The translations under genes and the position numbers were made by a program. The notes beneath the pieces were generated by a model. That model was not told the origin of the DNA, ran no database searches, and saw only the letters and a program-made list of their open reading frames with translations. Shown one piece after another: positions 1 through 8,099 of a stretch of DNA of 64,000 nt. This DNA is from Asticcacaulis sp. AC466 (GTDB lineage Bacteria; Pseudomonadota; Alphaproteobacteria; Caulobacterales; Caulobacteraceae), in assembly GCF_000495815.1 (NCBI RefSeq), contig NZ_AWGE01000019.1, forward strand, positions 62,001 to 126,000, given 5' to 3'. Every line of letters begins with the position of its first letter. Within the stretch, counting starts at the first letter, position 1.

Positions 1-722
1 TGCCGGGTAATGACAATGCGCTGATAGGGCGTCGACTTGGCGAAGATGACGTGACCGGCGAAACTGTTCGATTCCGCAAGGCTGCTGATCTTGTCAGATG
101 AGATAAAGCCGAGCGTTAGGATAATCATAACGATACCGGCCGCGATCTTATGCAGGCGGGCCCATGGCAACGGCTCCTTAATCGAATAGAGCAGCCATAG
201 CGCCACCATGACGTTGAATATCCCGAACATGAAGCTCGACCGGATAAGGCCCAGGTGGGGGACGAGTACCAAAGGGAACAGGATCGAGGCAAACAACGCG
301 CCGATATAGTCAAACGTAAAGACCCGGGAGACCAGGTCCTTGAACTCATAGCGGTCCTTCAGAATGCGCAGCAGAATCGGGATTTCGATGCCGACAAGAA
401 TGCCAATGACGGTGACGATAAAATAGAGCAGGAAGCGGAACGAAGCGACCTGATCGAAGAGCAGGAACAGTATGGCGGCGGATGAACCGCCGACCAGACC
501 GACAAGGATTTCGATGCGCACAAAGAAGGCAAGCAGGTTTTTGTCGACCTTGGCTGACGCCCAGGAGCCTATGCCCATGGCGAACAGATAGGTGCCGATA
601 ATCGTCGAAAACTGGGTGATGGAATCGCCCAGCAGGTAGCTGGCAAGCGTCCCCGCGATCAGCTCATAGATGAGGCCGCAGGTCGCGATGACAAAGACGG
701 AAACGAGTAAAAGGCGTTGCAC
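1..722 (-). CDS. Membrane-fused spermidine synthase-like protein (partial, 3' end beyond window)
   Basis: I translated this reading frame by hand; it is open to the left edge, so the C-terminal part is missing. It begins at a GTG (720-722), 13 bases after the stop of the DUF350 gene. The visible 240 residues contain about six or seven hydrophobic helices, beginning QRLLLVSVFVIATCGLIYEL. They end with TPYQRIVITR, the entry motif of the polyamine aminopropyltransferase (spermidine synthase) domain, which should continue outside the window. Such fusions of an MFS-like membrane half with a SpeE-like half are a known family. Their substrate is uncertain, so aminopropyl transfer is inferred. It is the last visible gene of the SPFH-DUF4178-DUF350 operon. 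Confidence 0.75.
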   Translation of the reverse strand, partial: MQRLLLVSVFVIATCGLIYELIAGTLASYLLGDSITQFSTIIGTYLFAMGIGSWASAKVDKNLLAFFVRIEILVGLVGGSSAAILFLLFDQVASFRFLLYFIVTVIGILVGIEIPILLRILKDRYEFKDLVSRVFTFDYIGALFASILFPLVLVPHLGLIRSSFMFGIFNVMVALWLLYSIKEPLPWARLHKIAAGIVMIILTLGFISSDKISSLAESNSFAGHVIFAKSTPYQRIVITR

Positions 723-735
723 TATGAAAGTCTGT

Positions 736-957
736 CTAGCCGTGGATGGCCGAGCCGATGATGAAGGCTATGCCCAGCGCAAAAGAACCGAGAAGTACAG
801 CCAGCGCCATGTTCTGCTTTTCTACGATTTCCTTCCAAACGGCGACCTTGGGGGTCAGCACCTCGAGCAACAGGAAGGCCAGGGCGAATACGACCAACCC
901 AATCACCGAAAAGACGACGGCCGCAACGACATAATGTAGATCAACCAGGTTATGCAT
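736..957 (-). CDS. DUF350 family inner-membrane protein
   Basis: This encodes a 73-residue protein with two hydrophobic helices (about residues 8-32 and 50-72). The first helix is rich in Val, Ala and Phe, and the sequence LLEVLTPKVAVWKEIVEKQN lies between them. The length and pattern fit a single DUF350 unit, a small membrane module of unknown function. The longer frame back to 1098 is not needed: the ATG at 957 gives the expected length and starts just after the preceding small gene ends at 968. DUF350 genes often accompany SpeE-like membrane proteins and DUF4178 genes, as here, which suggests a shared role at the membrane. No biochemical function can be assigned. Confidence 0.75.
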   Translation of the reverse strand: MHNLVDLHYVVAAVVFSVIGLVVFALAFLLLEVLTPKVAVWKEIVEKQNMALAVLLGSFALGIAFIIGSAIHG

Positions 958-967
958 AAGGGGTGTC

Positions 968-1120
968 CTATTTGTGGTAGTGGGAAGCGAAGCGGGAAGC
1001 TGAACGCGCACTATTGCTGCCCATCCATCCGGCGATGCCGTAACCGAACATATCGGCGGCACCCAGGGCGCCAATTGTCGCCAGACAAAAGAGGACAAAG
1101 ATCACGGGGTAGTTTTTCAT
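968..1120 (-). CDS. Small membrane peptide (50 aa), translationally coupled in the DUF4178 operon
   Basis: I found this reading frame by translating the gap between the DUF4178 and DUF350 genes. ATG at 1118-1120 overlaps the upstream TGA (1117-1119) in an ATGA arrangement, and the frame ends with TAG at 968-970. The 50 residues start MKNYPVIFVLFCLATIGALG, a lysine followed by a strongly hydrophobic helix. A Gly/Met stretch and a Ser/Arg/His-rich tail (SARSASRFASHYHK) follow. This looks like a single-pass membrane peptide or an uncleaved signal anchor. It fills the gap exactly and keeps the operon compact, so it is probably real. I do not recognise a family. Confidence 0.6.
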   Translation of the reverse strand: MKNYPVIFVLFCLATIGALGAADMFGYGIAGWMGSNSARSASRFASHYHK

Positions 1121-2502
1121 GCGTCGATTGCCGCTTTGGAGCCATCAGGCTTGAAGTCAGAGTTTGCCCAGCGCTGGCTTTCGAAGGACCATTGGCGAAA
1201 GAGCACAATCGCGGGATATATCGCGATCAGCAGCAGGGCGATCCAAAGATTTGACCATTCACTCAGCCCTCGCCGCACGGTCAGACTAAACGGCAGTTGA
1301 CCATCCTTGCTGAACTGATCCGTCTCGGCGTCGATGACAAGATGATAACGGCCTGCGGGAACAGAGGATAGCCAGGACTTGGCGTTATTATATCCCTCGC
1401 GCCAGCTCTCGCCATCATCAAGGCCGTGATAATAGCTGATGGATTGATGCACGGGGTAGGTGGCCTGGGTTGCCTCATTGACAAGCGTCAGGTCAAAATC
1501 AGCCCAGCCATTATCAATTTGGGTCGCCGTGTCTATGCGAATATTGCTCATACGCGGCAGGGTAAAGGCCTGGGTGACAAATGGCTGTCCGTCTGTCGGC
1601 GTGGGCTGCGTTTCGTCAGGCAAGTTCCACATAGCGCCGCCGGCGGGTAAGGTAGAGGTGGGCGCCTGGGCGACGTGGATTGGCTGTCCGGTGATTTTGA
1701 CAACCGGCTGATTGGGTAGTGCGCTGCTGATAATCAGGTGAAGGAAGATCGCGACCCCGGCCGCAACGGCCCCTAGCCGGACAATGGTGTTGCCTTGATT
1801 GCCGTGAGGAGATGGCTGGCAGGCACCGACACCCGATGGGGTCACCAGGCGCGCGCTCGGAAAAGCCGTCTTGATTTGGTTCCGTTCGACATAGACGCCA
1901 TGCGTGATGTTGAGTTCGTCGGCGGTAGACTCACTGCTCAGCATGTAGGGGGGGCATATATAGTCGGTGGCAATACTTTCATCGCCTGTCTTGACGCGCC
2001 AATAGAATTCGCCTTGTACAGACTCGACGAAAACGCGGTCGCTGTTGAAGACAGTATAGGTCTGATCGTCATAGGTGAGTTTGCTGTTCCGCCCGATTCC
2101 CTCGATGGCGCAGTTCAGGCGCTTGAAAAACGTCCAATGTCCGTTGGATTGCGACAGGAAGCGGAAGCCTTCCCACGGATTAAAAAGCAGATACTCATCC
2201 CAGGCGTAGACCGTGCCTTTGATCCACTTTCGTACATAGCCAATGACTTCCCATGTCGTGCCGAATAATTCTCCGCGCGTGCCGATGGCGATATCCGTAT
2301 CGAAAGCCTTCTTATTTGCCGCCTGGATGACGCGCAGATTTGGGTTGGCCGTATCAATGACGGTGCTACACTGTCGGCATACCGCCGTCACGCTGATGCC
2401 TACGGCGCGCAGGGCTATCGGGCCGCCGCAGGTCGGGCATTGAAACGCCTGGACCGATTGGAGGGGCGGTCTTTGTCCAAAGGTGCGATCCGTCATGACC
2501 AT
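1117..2502 (-). CDS. DUF4178 zinc-ribbon membrane protein
   Basis: This is a 461-residue protein. An N-terminal zinc ribbon is formed by Cys22, Cys25, Cys42 and Cys45 (CPTC and CRQC). A DUF4178 domain follows (about residues 70-210, with FGTTWEVIGYVRKW and WDEYLLFNP). A first membrane helix lies near 240-258, an extracytoplasmic beta-rich region near 265-410, and a second helix near 413-433. The start overlaps the end of the neighbouring DUF4178 gene by 10 bases. An alternative ATG two codons later (2496) is equally possible. DUF4178 proteins are uncharacterised but recur with SPFH, DUF350 and SpeE-like genes. A membrane-associated stress role is an inference from that context. Confidence 0.8.
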   Translation of the reverse strand: MVMTDRTFGQRPPLQSVQAFQCPTCGGPIALRAVGISVTAVCRQCSTVIDTANPNLRVIQAANKKAFDTDIAIGTRGELFGTTWEVIGYVRKWIKGTVYAWDEYLLFNPWEGFRFLSQSNGHWTFFKRLNCAIEGIGRNSKLTYDDQTYTVFNSDRVFVESVQGEFYWRVKTGDESIATDYICPPYMLSSESTADELNITHGVYVERNQIKTAFPSARLVTPSGVGACQPSPHGNQGNTIVRLGAVAAGVAIFLHLIISSALPNQPVVKITGQPIHVAQAPTSTLPAGGAMWNLPDETQPTPTDGQPFVTQAFTLPRMSNIRIDTATQIDNGWADFDLTLVNEATQATYPVHQSISYYHGLDDGESWREGYNNAKSWLSSVPAGRYHLVIDAETDQFSKDGQLPFSLTVRRGLSEWSNLWIALLLIAIYPAIVLFRQWSFESQRWANSDFKPDGSKAAIDA

Positions 2503-3161
2503 CCCTTAACCGACTTCAATTTCGACGCTTTGAGATCGCTCCATTCGACGTAACGTCCGACAAAAACGCGGAGGTCGCCATTGCAGCTCTCTACGCTGGC
2601 GAACGTGTCCGCCTCACCCATGAAGTCAAAGCTCATGGACCGCCGGCCGCGCGGACTGATAATCGGCAGTTCGCCTTCGCACGCGACGCAGTCCGCCACC
2701 TTACGGTCAGTCAAGGTGTAGAGCTGCTCACCGAGTATCAACGTCTTGCCGACGATAGTGGATGTCGCATCGTCCCGGGCAACCCATCGCTCAATGGCAT
2801 GTTTAATGTTATCTTCCACGGGCGCGTCGAGTTCGTAAGACAGGGCATAGGTGCCCTGGGCCTCGGCCAGCCACCCCTTGCGTCCGTCCTCTCTGACGAA
2901 AAACCATTCGTTCCAGAAACCATCGGCCCACGCCATGCGAACCCGCCCAATCAGACGGATGGCGACAGCGCCATCATAGGCGTCCGTTCCGATACAAAAT
3001 GGCGTCATGTCCTCCGGTAGGGTCGCCATTTTCCCCATGGCTTCGATGTCGGCGTCCCGGCGAACAACGAGCGTCTGGCAATAGGAACACACGGCGCTGA
3101 CCGTGACGTTGGATGTAAACCGGATCGGCGCCCCGCAAGACGGGCAGGGAAATTCAGACAT
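2493..3161 (-). CDS. DUF4178 zinc-ribbon protein, soluble paralogue
   Basis: This 222-residue protein has an N-terminal zinc ribbon (Cys6, Cys9, Cys25, Cys28; CPSCG and CSYC) and one DUF4178 domain, with IRLIGRVRMAWADGFWNEWF near residues 88-107. It has no membrane helix, unlike the downstream 461-residue paralogue. The gene starts one base before the end of the SPFH gene (3162) and overlaps the next gene by 10 bases, so the two DUF4178 products are likely made together. The pairing of a soluble and a membrane-anchored form suggests they work in one complex, but this is inference. Confidence 0.8.
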   Translation of the reverse strand: MSEFPCPSCGAPIRFTSNVTVSAVCSYCQTLVVRRDADIEAMGKMATLPEDMTPFCIGTDAYDGAVAIRLIGRVRMAWADGFWNEWFFVREDGRKGWLAEAQGTYALSYELDAPVEDNIKHAIERWVARDDATSTIVGKTLILGEQLYTLTDRKVADCVACEGELPIISPRGRRSMSFDFMGEADTFASVESCNGDLRVFVGRYVEWSDLKASKLKSVKGWS

Positions 3162-4163
3162 TTATTTGATTTTGCTAAGAATTTCTGCCTTTTTAGCGGT
3201 AAATTCCGCCTCGGTCAGGATGCCCTTTTGATACAGGTCCCCGAGTTTTTCCAATGTGGCCATCGGATCGGCGTCGGGGGAGGCGGCCTGACCGCCCGGA
3301 ACTTGGTTGAGCGATGTATTCAACGCACCGGCCATCATCTGCCCCATGGCGAGTCCGGCACCGAGGCCAACGCCCTCGCTGGCCAGACCACCGCCAGGCT
3401 GGCTGGCCGCATTGCCAAGTGCATCCGCAGCCTGGAAACGGGTATAGTCATTCAGGTTGCCGACAATACGCTGCGAACCGGCGCGATCGAGATGACGCTC
3501 CAATTCTTCCGGCAAGGACAAACTCTGGACGTAGAAGGCGGTCAGCGCCAGCCCCATCTCGGCGAAGGTGGGCGTGAGCGCTGTCTGCAAGGCCTTGGAA
3601 AATTCACCCTGTTGCGCCGCCATGTCGACAAACGCGACGGCGGCCGAGCCGAGGAAACTGGCTATGCCGGTCAGAATTGCCGTTCGCAACTGGCCATCAA
3701 TATCGGCCACGCGGAACTGGGCGCCACTGCCGCAAAAACGTGTCCAGAAGAGTTTTGGATCGCTGATTTTGAAGGCATAGTTGCCGAAGGCGCGTATACG
3801 AAGCGGTCCGAACTCCTTGTCGCGCACAGTGATCGGCTGGGTCGTACCCCATTTCTGGTCGAGTTGTTCGCGCAGGTTGAAGAAAAAGACATCGGACTTG
3901 AAGGGCGACTGGAATGCCTTGTCCCAGTTCATCAGGTAGGTGAGGACAGGCAGGGTCTGCGTGGTCAGGGTATGGGTGCCGGCACCGAAAAGATCAGCCA
4001 CGCGGCCTTCATTCAGGAACAGAGCTGCCTGGGTTTCGCGAACGACAAGCTTGGCGCCGGTTTGTATTTCCTGGCCTTCCATCGGATAGCGCGCGCTAAG
4101 CACATCAGCGGGCGGATCAGGCCATTGCAGGATGTCTATGAATTGCTTTGAAAAAAAACTCAT
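3162..4163 (-). CDS. SPFH-domain (virion-core-like, YdjI-type) protein with SHOCT tail
   Basis: The product has 333 residues, counted from ATG 4161-4163, which has a run of six G just upstream as ribosome site (GGGGGGACAC then ATG). A longer frame to 4301 exists but lacks such a site. The N-terminal two thirds match the YdjI/virion-core branch of the SPFH family (MSFFSKQFIDILQWPDPP, IRAFGNYAFKISDPKLFW). A Gly/Ala/Met-rich linker follows. The last 30 residues form a SHOCT motif (LEKLGDLYQKGILTEAEF). SPFH proteins assemble on membranes. This is the first gene of the leftward operon and probably its scaffold. Confidence 0.85.
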   Translation of the reverse strand: MSFFSKQFIDILQWPDPPADVLSARYPMEGQEIQTGAKLVVRETQAALFLNEGRVADLFGAGTHTLTTQTLPVLTYLMNWDKAFQSPFKSDVFFFNLREQLDQKWGTTQPITVRDKEFGPLRIRAFGNYAFKISDPKLFWTRFCGSGAQFRVADIDGQLRTAILTGIASFLGSAAVAFVDMAAQQGEFSKALQTALTPTFAEMGLALTAFYVQSLSLPEELERHLDRAGSQRIVGNLNDYTRFQAADALGNAASQPGGGLASEGVGLGAGLAMGQMMAGALNTSLNQVPGGQAASPDADPMATLEKLGDLYQKGILTEAEFTAKKAEILSKIK

Positions 4164-4384
4164 GTGTCCCCCCGGTGCAGCCTGAAACGACGTCAGGTCG
4201 TATAATGCCGTCGTCAAAGCATAGTGCCAGACTTTTTGGGGCGCAATATACAACCGGAATGCATCGCCGGAATTCTCCGCCCTTTGGTATCCGTAAGTCA
4301 TTGCCTGACTTAATTATCCCCTTTTGCGACCAACTCTAATTGAAGGTCTTGCGCTACGCTCTTGCCAGGGGCGTAAGCAGAATG

Positions 4385-4418
4385 TATACGTTTCGTATAT
4401 GAATCGTACGGGAGTACG
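4385..4418 (+). promoter_or_regulatory. Two adjacent palindromes before the ParD-like gene (candidate autoregulatory operator)
   Basis: Two perfect inverted repeats lie side by side. The first is TATACG-ttt-CGTATA at 4385-4399. The second is CGTAC-ggga-GTACG at 4405-4418, and its loop carries the GGGAG ribosome site for the gene at 4422. Both share the CGTA core. Ribbon-helix-helix antitoxins normally bind such short palindromes at their own promoters, so autorepression by the downstream product is a reasonable inference. Confidence 0.5.
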
Positions 4419-4421
4419 CAA

Positions 4422-4634
4422 ATGGGCATTGTAAACATAGACGATGATTTGCACGAACAGGTGCGCAGAGCGAGCAAGGTCTCTTATCGCTCGATCAACG
4501 CGCAGGCCGCCTTCTGGATCAAGGTCGGTATACTGTGTGAAACCAATCCGACCCTCAGTTTCGCGCAGATCATGGAGGGTGAATTGAGATCTGCGGGTGT
4601 GTCGGCTCGGCCGCTGGCCGTGGACGCGGCATGA
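4422..4634 (+). CDS. ParD-like ribbon-helix-helix protein
   Basis: This 70-residue protein begins MGIVNIDDDLHEQVRRASKV. It has a short basic beta strand followed by two helices, as in ParD-like DNA-binding antitoxins. No ParE-type toxin lies beside it. The next gene encodes methionine aminopeptidase, and its ATG overlaps the end of this gene by four bases, so the two are translationally coupled. The GGGAG site is 7 bases before the start. ParD-like genes joined to map genes are known from other genomes. The protein may act as a dedicated regulator of the aminopeptidase operon rather than as a classical antitoxin. Confidence 0.75.
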   Translation: MGIVNIDDDLHEQVRRASKVSYRSINAQAAFWIKVGILCETNPTLSFAQIMEGELRSAGVSARPLAVDAA

Positions 4635-5419
4635 CCAAGCAGCCTGAAGAACTGGCACTGCTGGCTGAATCCGGGCGGTTGCTGGCATCCGTATTCGAAA
4701 TGCTTGATCACACCCCGCTTGCTGGCCTGTCGACGCTTCAGATCGACGCAATGGTCGAGCAATTTATCGTTCACGACCTCCAAGCCCGTCCGGCCAGCAA
4801 GGGCCAATATGGCTATGGCTTCGTCTTGAATTCTTCGGTGAACGAGGTGGTTTGCCATGGCGTGCCATCGCAATCGACCGTGTTGCGGGATGGCGATATC
4901 GTTAATCTCGACATCACGCTTGAGAAGAATGGCTATATTGCCGACTCCAGCAAGACCTACCTTGTTGGGGACGTACATCTGGCCGCCAGAAGGCTGGTCG
5001 AGACAACCTACGAAGCCATGTGGATGGGGATTGAGGCGGTGCGGCCAGGTGCGCGGCTGGGCGACATTGGCTGGGCTATCGAACGCCATGCCAAGCGAAA
5101 TGGCTATTCCGTGGTGCGGGAATATTGCGGTCACGGCATCGGCCGGGAAATGCACGAGGCGCCGCAGATCCTGCATTTTGGCAAGCCAGGTACCGGCCTC
5201 ACCTTGCGTGAGGGCATGGTTTTCACGATCGAGCCCATGTTGAACCGGGGCCGCAGACATGTGAGGACGGAGCCTGACGGCTGGACGGTTGTGACGCAGG
5301 ACGGCTCATTGTCCGCGCAGTTCGAGCACACGGTTGCCGTTACAGCGTCTGGCGTGTCGGTGCTGACGCTACGTCCCGACGAACGGGATAGGGTTGCAAA
5401 GACGAAGGTGCTTGCCTGA
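4631..5419 (+). CDS. map: Type I methionine aminopeptidase
   Basis: This 262-residue cytosolic metalloenzyme removes the N-terminal methionine from nascent proteins. The five metal ligands are present: Asp94 and Asp105 (NLDITL, IADSSKT), His168 (CGHGIGREMHE), Glu201 (FTIEP) and Glu232 (QFEHT). Catalytic His76 lies in VCHGVPS. There is no N-terminal zinc-finger extension, as is usual for the bacterial short form. The ATG lies inside the end of the ParD-like gene (ATGA overlap). A second map gene probably exists elsewhere, because this copy sits away from rpsB/tsf. Its special coupling suggests a conditional isoenzyme, which is inference. Confidence 0.9.
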   Translation: MTKQPEELALLAESGRLLASVFEMLDHTPLAGLSTLQIDAMVEQFIVHDLQARPASKGQYGYGFVLNSSVNEVVCHGVPSQSTVLRDGDIVNLDITLEKNGYIADSSKTYLVGDVHLAARRLVETTYEAMWMGIEAVRPGARLGDIGWAIERHAKRNGYSVVREYCGHGIGREMHEAPQILHFGKPGTGLTLREGMVFTIEPMLNRGRRHVRTEPDGWTVVTQDGSLSAQFEHTVAVTASGVSVLTLRPDERDRVAKTKVLA

Positions 5420-5432
5420 GCTAACGGCCCAA

Positions 5433-5491
5433 GGCCATATCGCTTATATGGTTATTAACGTTTTTATTCAAAACTAACTAAGGGGCCATAT
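5433..5491. promoter_or_regulatory. Inverted and direct repeat of GGCCATAT before the FIST receptor gene
   Basis: CCATAT-cgctt-ATATGG forms a small inverted repeat at 5435-5451. The word GGCCATAT (5433-5440) recurs at 5484-5491, 50 bases downstream. The region lies between map and the FIST/MCP gene, so it may hold the promoter and an operator for the receptor. The inverted repeat is AT-rich and has no T tail, so it is not a convincing terminator. Confidence 0.3.
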
Positions 5492-5520
5492 AAGTACAAA
5501 TCTTCAGGACAGAGACGCAC

Positions 5521-7557
5521 ATGTTTTTCAATAAGCATCCGAAGTCACATCCGGGGCACGCAGGCGTCACCACCTCTGCGCCGTTACCTCTTGAACCTGA
5601 AACGCTGTCCCCGGCTCAGCTCATTCGCACGGTAAAAAGCGATTCCACCCTGGCCGGCCTCCAGGCGTCCGACTTTCAGTTTGGTGACAAGCCCGCCTCG
5701 CTGATAGTCGCCTATGTCTCTCCGAACGTCGATTTTGCGCAGGCGTGTCGTCGTTTGAGCGCCTTGACAGGGCAGGCGCGCCTGGTGGCGACCACCACGG
5801 CGGGCGAATTGTGTGATGATGAAAAAGCCCTCTATTGTGCCACCGCCGAAAATTGGGACAATATTATCCTCCAGATATTCTCGTCAGACCTTCTGGCGGA
5901 GGTAGAGGTTTTCTCAGTGCCGCTGCACTGCGAGGATATTCGGTCTGGTCACGTGACCTGCACGCGGGAGGACCGTGTGTCGCGCATTACTCAGTCTCTA
6001 ACGACTATCCGTCCCAACATGGCCATCGATGCCCGCGATACCTTTGCCTTGACCTTCATCGACGGGGTGTCGATGTCGGAGAGCTATTTCATGGAGGCGG
6101 TCTATAAAGCCGGCCTCTTCCCCTGTCTGTTCATAGGCGGTTCTGCTGGCGGCAAGCTGGACTTTAAAAGAACCTACCTGTTCGATGGCGACAAGGTCAT
6201 CGAAAATCAGGCCCTGGTCATTTTTACGAAGATGGCGGCGGGCAAGCGGTATGGGGTGATGAAAAGCCAGAATTTCCGCAAGATTGGCCCCAATTTCGTC
6301 GTAGTCGATGCCGACCCCAATAAACGCACGGTCAGCGCCACATATGACCAGAAGGCGAACAAGGTGGTGCCCTTTGTGAGCACCTTGTGCGAGGCCTTAC
6401 ATGTTAAACCGTCTGGTCTGGAAGCGGCGTTGCAAGGTCGGGCCTTCGGCATTGAAATAGACGGAGAACTGTTCGTTCGTTCCGTGGCCGGCATCGACTT
6501 CGAGTCTGAAACCATCACCTTCTATTGCGACGTTGGACCGGGCGACGAATTGATCCTTTTGGAAGCAACGGATTTCATCGACCAAACCCGGCGTGACGTC
6601 GATGCCTTCCTGAAGGGCAAGCCGCCTTTACTTGGTGTCATACTGAATGACTGCATTTTGCGACGTCTGTCCAATGAGGCGGCCTTGAAAAATGCGGGTG
6701 GTATCTGGCCGGCGCCGGCGGTGGGCTTTTCCACCTTCGGCGAGCTTTTCGGTATCAATGTCAATCAGACTCTGACGGCGGTAGCTTTTTTCGCGGATAA
6801 CGGCGTCGGCTACCAAGACGATTTCATTGATCAGTTCCCGATCCGGTATGCCCGTTTCGTCAATTACTTCGCGCGTTGCCATCTCAACCGCGCTGAAATT
6901 CTCAACAAGCTGCGCACCGGCGTGATCGACGGTATTTCGCAACACCTCGGAATAGCGGCCAAGATAGAAACCATACTGACTGAGGTGGGTGATGTCGGTG
7001 GTGTCATGGATGGGATCCGCCATGCCATGGAGCGCGAGCAGCGTCGCAGTGGCGGCGACGACAGCAATACCCAGCAACTCAGTGAAAAGTTCACTAGCCT
7101 GAACGCGGCCCTGGTCAATCTGCGCCAAGTCTTATCCGTCATAGACTCCATTACCTCACAGACGAATTTGCTGGCGCTGAACGCCACCATCGAAGCGGCG
7201 CGTGCCGGTGAGGCAGGCCGCGGGTTCAGTGTGGTAGCGGGTGAGGTGAAGAAACTGGCCAGCGACACCAAGGCGACCTTGACCCATACGCAGAGCGCCA
7301 TCAGCGAAATCGAAGGCTCGCTCAAACAATTGGGCGGCATTATCGACGCCACGCGTGATCAGTTCAAACATGAGAGCCTGCGGTATGAAGAGACGGTTGC
7401 CCGGGTCGAGGACATTTTTGCCCAGAGCGGCCATATTGAACGCTCCCTGAGTGGGCTTAGTGCCATGGCGGCCGAACATCGTCACGGCATAGACCAGATG
7501 AATGAGAGCGTGGCCTTCTTGCGCGAGCTGGATGCACGGGCCCGCGCAAGCGCTTAA
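5521..7557 (+). CDS. Soluble FIST-domain methyl-accepting chemotaxis protein
   Basis: This 678-residue protein has three parts. A FIST_N domain covers about residues 55-250 ([32 protein letters not shown]). A FIST_C domain covers about 265-420 ([24 protein letters not shown]). The MCP signalling domain covers about 490-640, with its conserved hairpin tip near 539-581 ([20 protein letters not shown]). No membrane helix or HAMP domain is present, so this is a cytosolic receptor. FIST domains are thought to bind small ligands such as amino acids. The output should be CheA/CheW, none of which is encoded nearby. A hairpin terminator follows the stop. Confidence 0.9.
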   Translation: MFFNKHPKSHPGHAGVTTSAPLPLEPETLSPAQLIRTVKSDSTLAGLQASDFQFGDKPASLIVAYVSPNVDFAQACRRLSALTGQARLVATTTAGELCDDEKALYCATAENWDNIILQIFSSDLLAEVEVFSVPLHCEDIRSGHVTCTREDRVSRITQSLTTIRPNMAIDARDTFALTFIDGVSMSESYFMEAVYKAGLFPCLFIGGSAGGKLDFKRTYLFDGDKVIENQALVIFTKMAAGKRYGVMKSQNFRKIGPNFVVVDADPNKRTVSATYDQKANKVVPFVSTLCEALHVKPSGLEAALQGRAFGIEIDGELFVRSVAGIDFESETITFYCDVGPGDELILLEATDFIDQTRRDVDAFLKGKPPLLGVILNDCILRRLSNEAALKNAGGIWPAPAVGFSTFGELFGINVNQTLTAVAFFADNGVGYQDDFIDQFPIRYARFVNYFARCHLNRAEILNKLRTGVIDGISQHLGIAAKIETILTEVGDVGGVMDGIRHAMEREQRRSGGDDSNTQQLSEKFTSLNAALVNLRQVLSVIDSITSQTNLLALNATIEAARAGEAGRGFSVVAGEVKKLASDTKATLTHTQSAISEIEGSLKQLGGIIDATRDQFKHESLRYEETVARVEDIFAQSGHIERSLSGLSAMAAEHRHGIDQMNESVAFLRELDARARASA

Positions 7558-7607
7558 CGGGACCGCGCCAGCCGAGTGCCGATGGGCGTGGAGCTACAGC
7601 GTCATTG

Positions 7608-7643
7608 AAAAAACGGCGGCTCAAAACAGAGGCGCCGTTTTCT
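7608..7643 (+). terminator. Intrinsic terminator after the FIST/MCP gene
   Basis: AAAACGGCG (from 7610) pairs with CGCCGTTTT (from 7633) around a 14-base loop. The second arm runs into TCTTCTTT. The hairpin lies about 55 bases after the receptor stop and gives a compact end to that transcript. Confidence 0.7.
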
Positions 7644-8099
7644 TCTTTATCCGCCGTTTATGGTCGGCAACAGCAATCGTTGTGTCAAACTTACCCGCCA
7701 GAGATCACCATCATATGATCAGGCTGTCGTCTGACCGTTCCCCTGAAAGGTTGCTCCCTATGTGGTCTCGTCGTCACTTCGCCAATGCCCAGCCGATAGG
7801 CATGTTAGATTTCGTACTTGGCGGCCTGGACCGGGCCGATGCCAATCATCCGGTTGTGGAAAATCTTTCAGCGATTGCGTTACCGTTTCGCCGCCGCCTG
7901 CCGGGGCTTAGTCCTCTCAAGCCGAACCCTCGCTCTCAGCCCCAATCATGAGTATTCCATTGCGATTGGGGTAAAATGGATTGGTCCAGTTGATCGCGCT
8001 GACCATACCCACAGCCGCGCCCACAGCCGCGGACGTTTCCATCGCATTTGGCCTGGCTACGCGTGCTGCCATTCCAATATGACCAGGAACGCCTCCAAT
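7644..8099. other. Gap between the FIST receptor and bacteriophytochrome genes
   Basis: No convincing long gene was found here. A plus-strand frame from ATG 7760 (63 codons, with GAAAGG upstream) and a minus-strand frame 7917-8072 (listed separately) overlap each other, and at most one is real. An 8-base inverted repeat, CCCCAATC at 7940-7947 and GATTGGGG at 7964-7971, lies within the gap and has no T tail on either side. Confidence 0.4.
7917..8072 (-). CDS. Possible small ORF (51 aa) downstream of the bacteriophytochrome
   Basis: ATG at 8070-8072 opens a 51-residue frame beginning MAARVARPNAMETSAAVGAA. Its codons run in the same frame as the bacteriophytochrome and are separated from it only by the TAG at 8100-8102. 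Without that stop the phytochrome would continue about 60 residues further. The upstream ribosome site is weak. It could be a third operon gene, a decayed C-terminal extension, or chance. I do not recognise the product. Confidence 0.25.
   Translation of the reverse strand: MAARVARPNAMETSAAVGAAVGMVSAINWTNPFYPNRNGILMIGAESEGSA

Noticed and set aside
4422-5419. Type II toxin-antitoxin pair
   Set aside because: The ParD-like gene has no ParE neighbour. The coupled gene has all methionine aminopeptidase ligands and is not a toxin.
7760-7951. 63-codon frame with GAAAGG ribosome site
   Set aside because: There is no recognisable family, and it overlaps another small frame on the opposite strand. 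Evidence is too weak.
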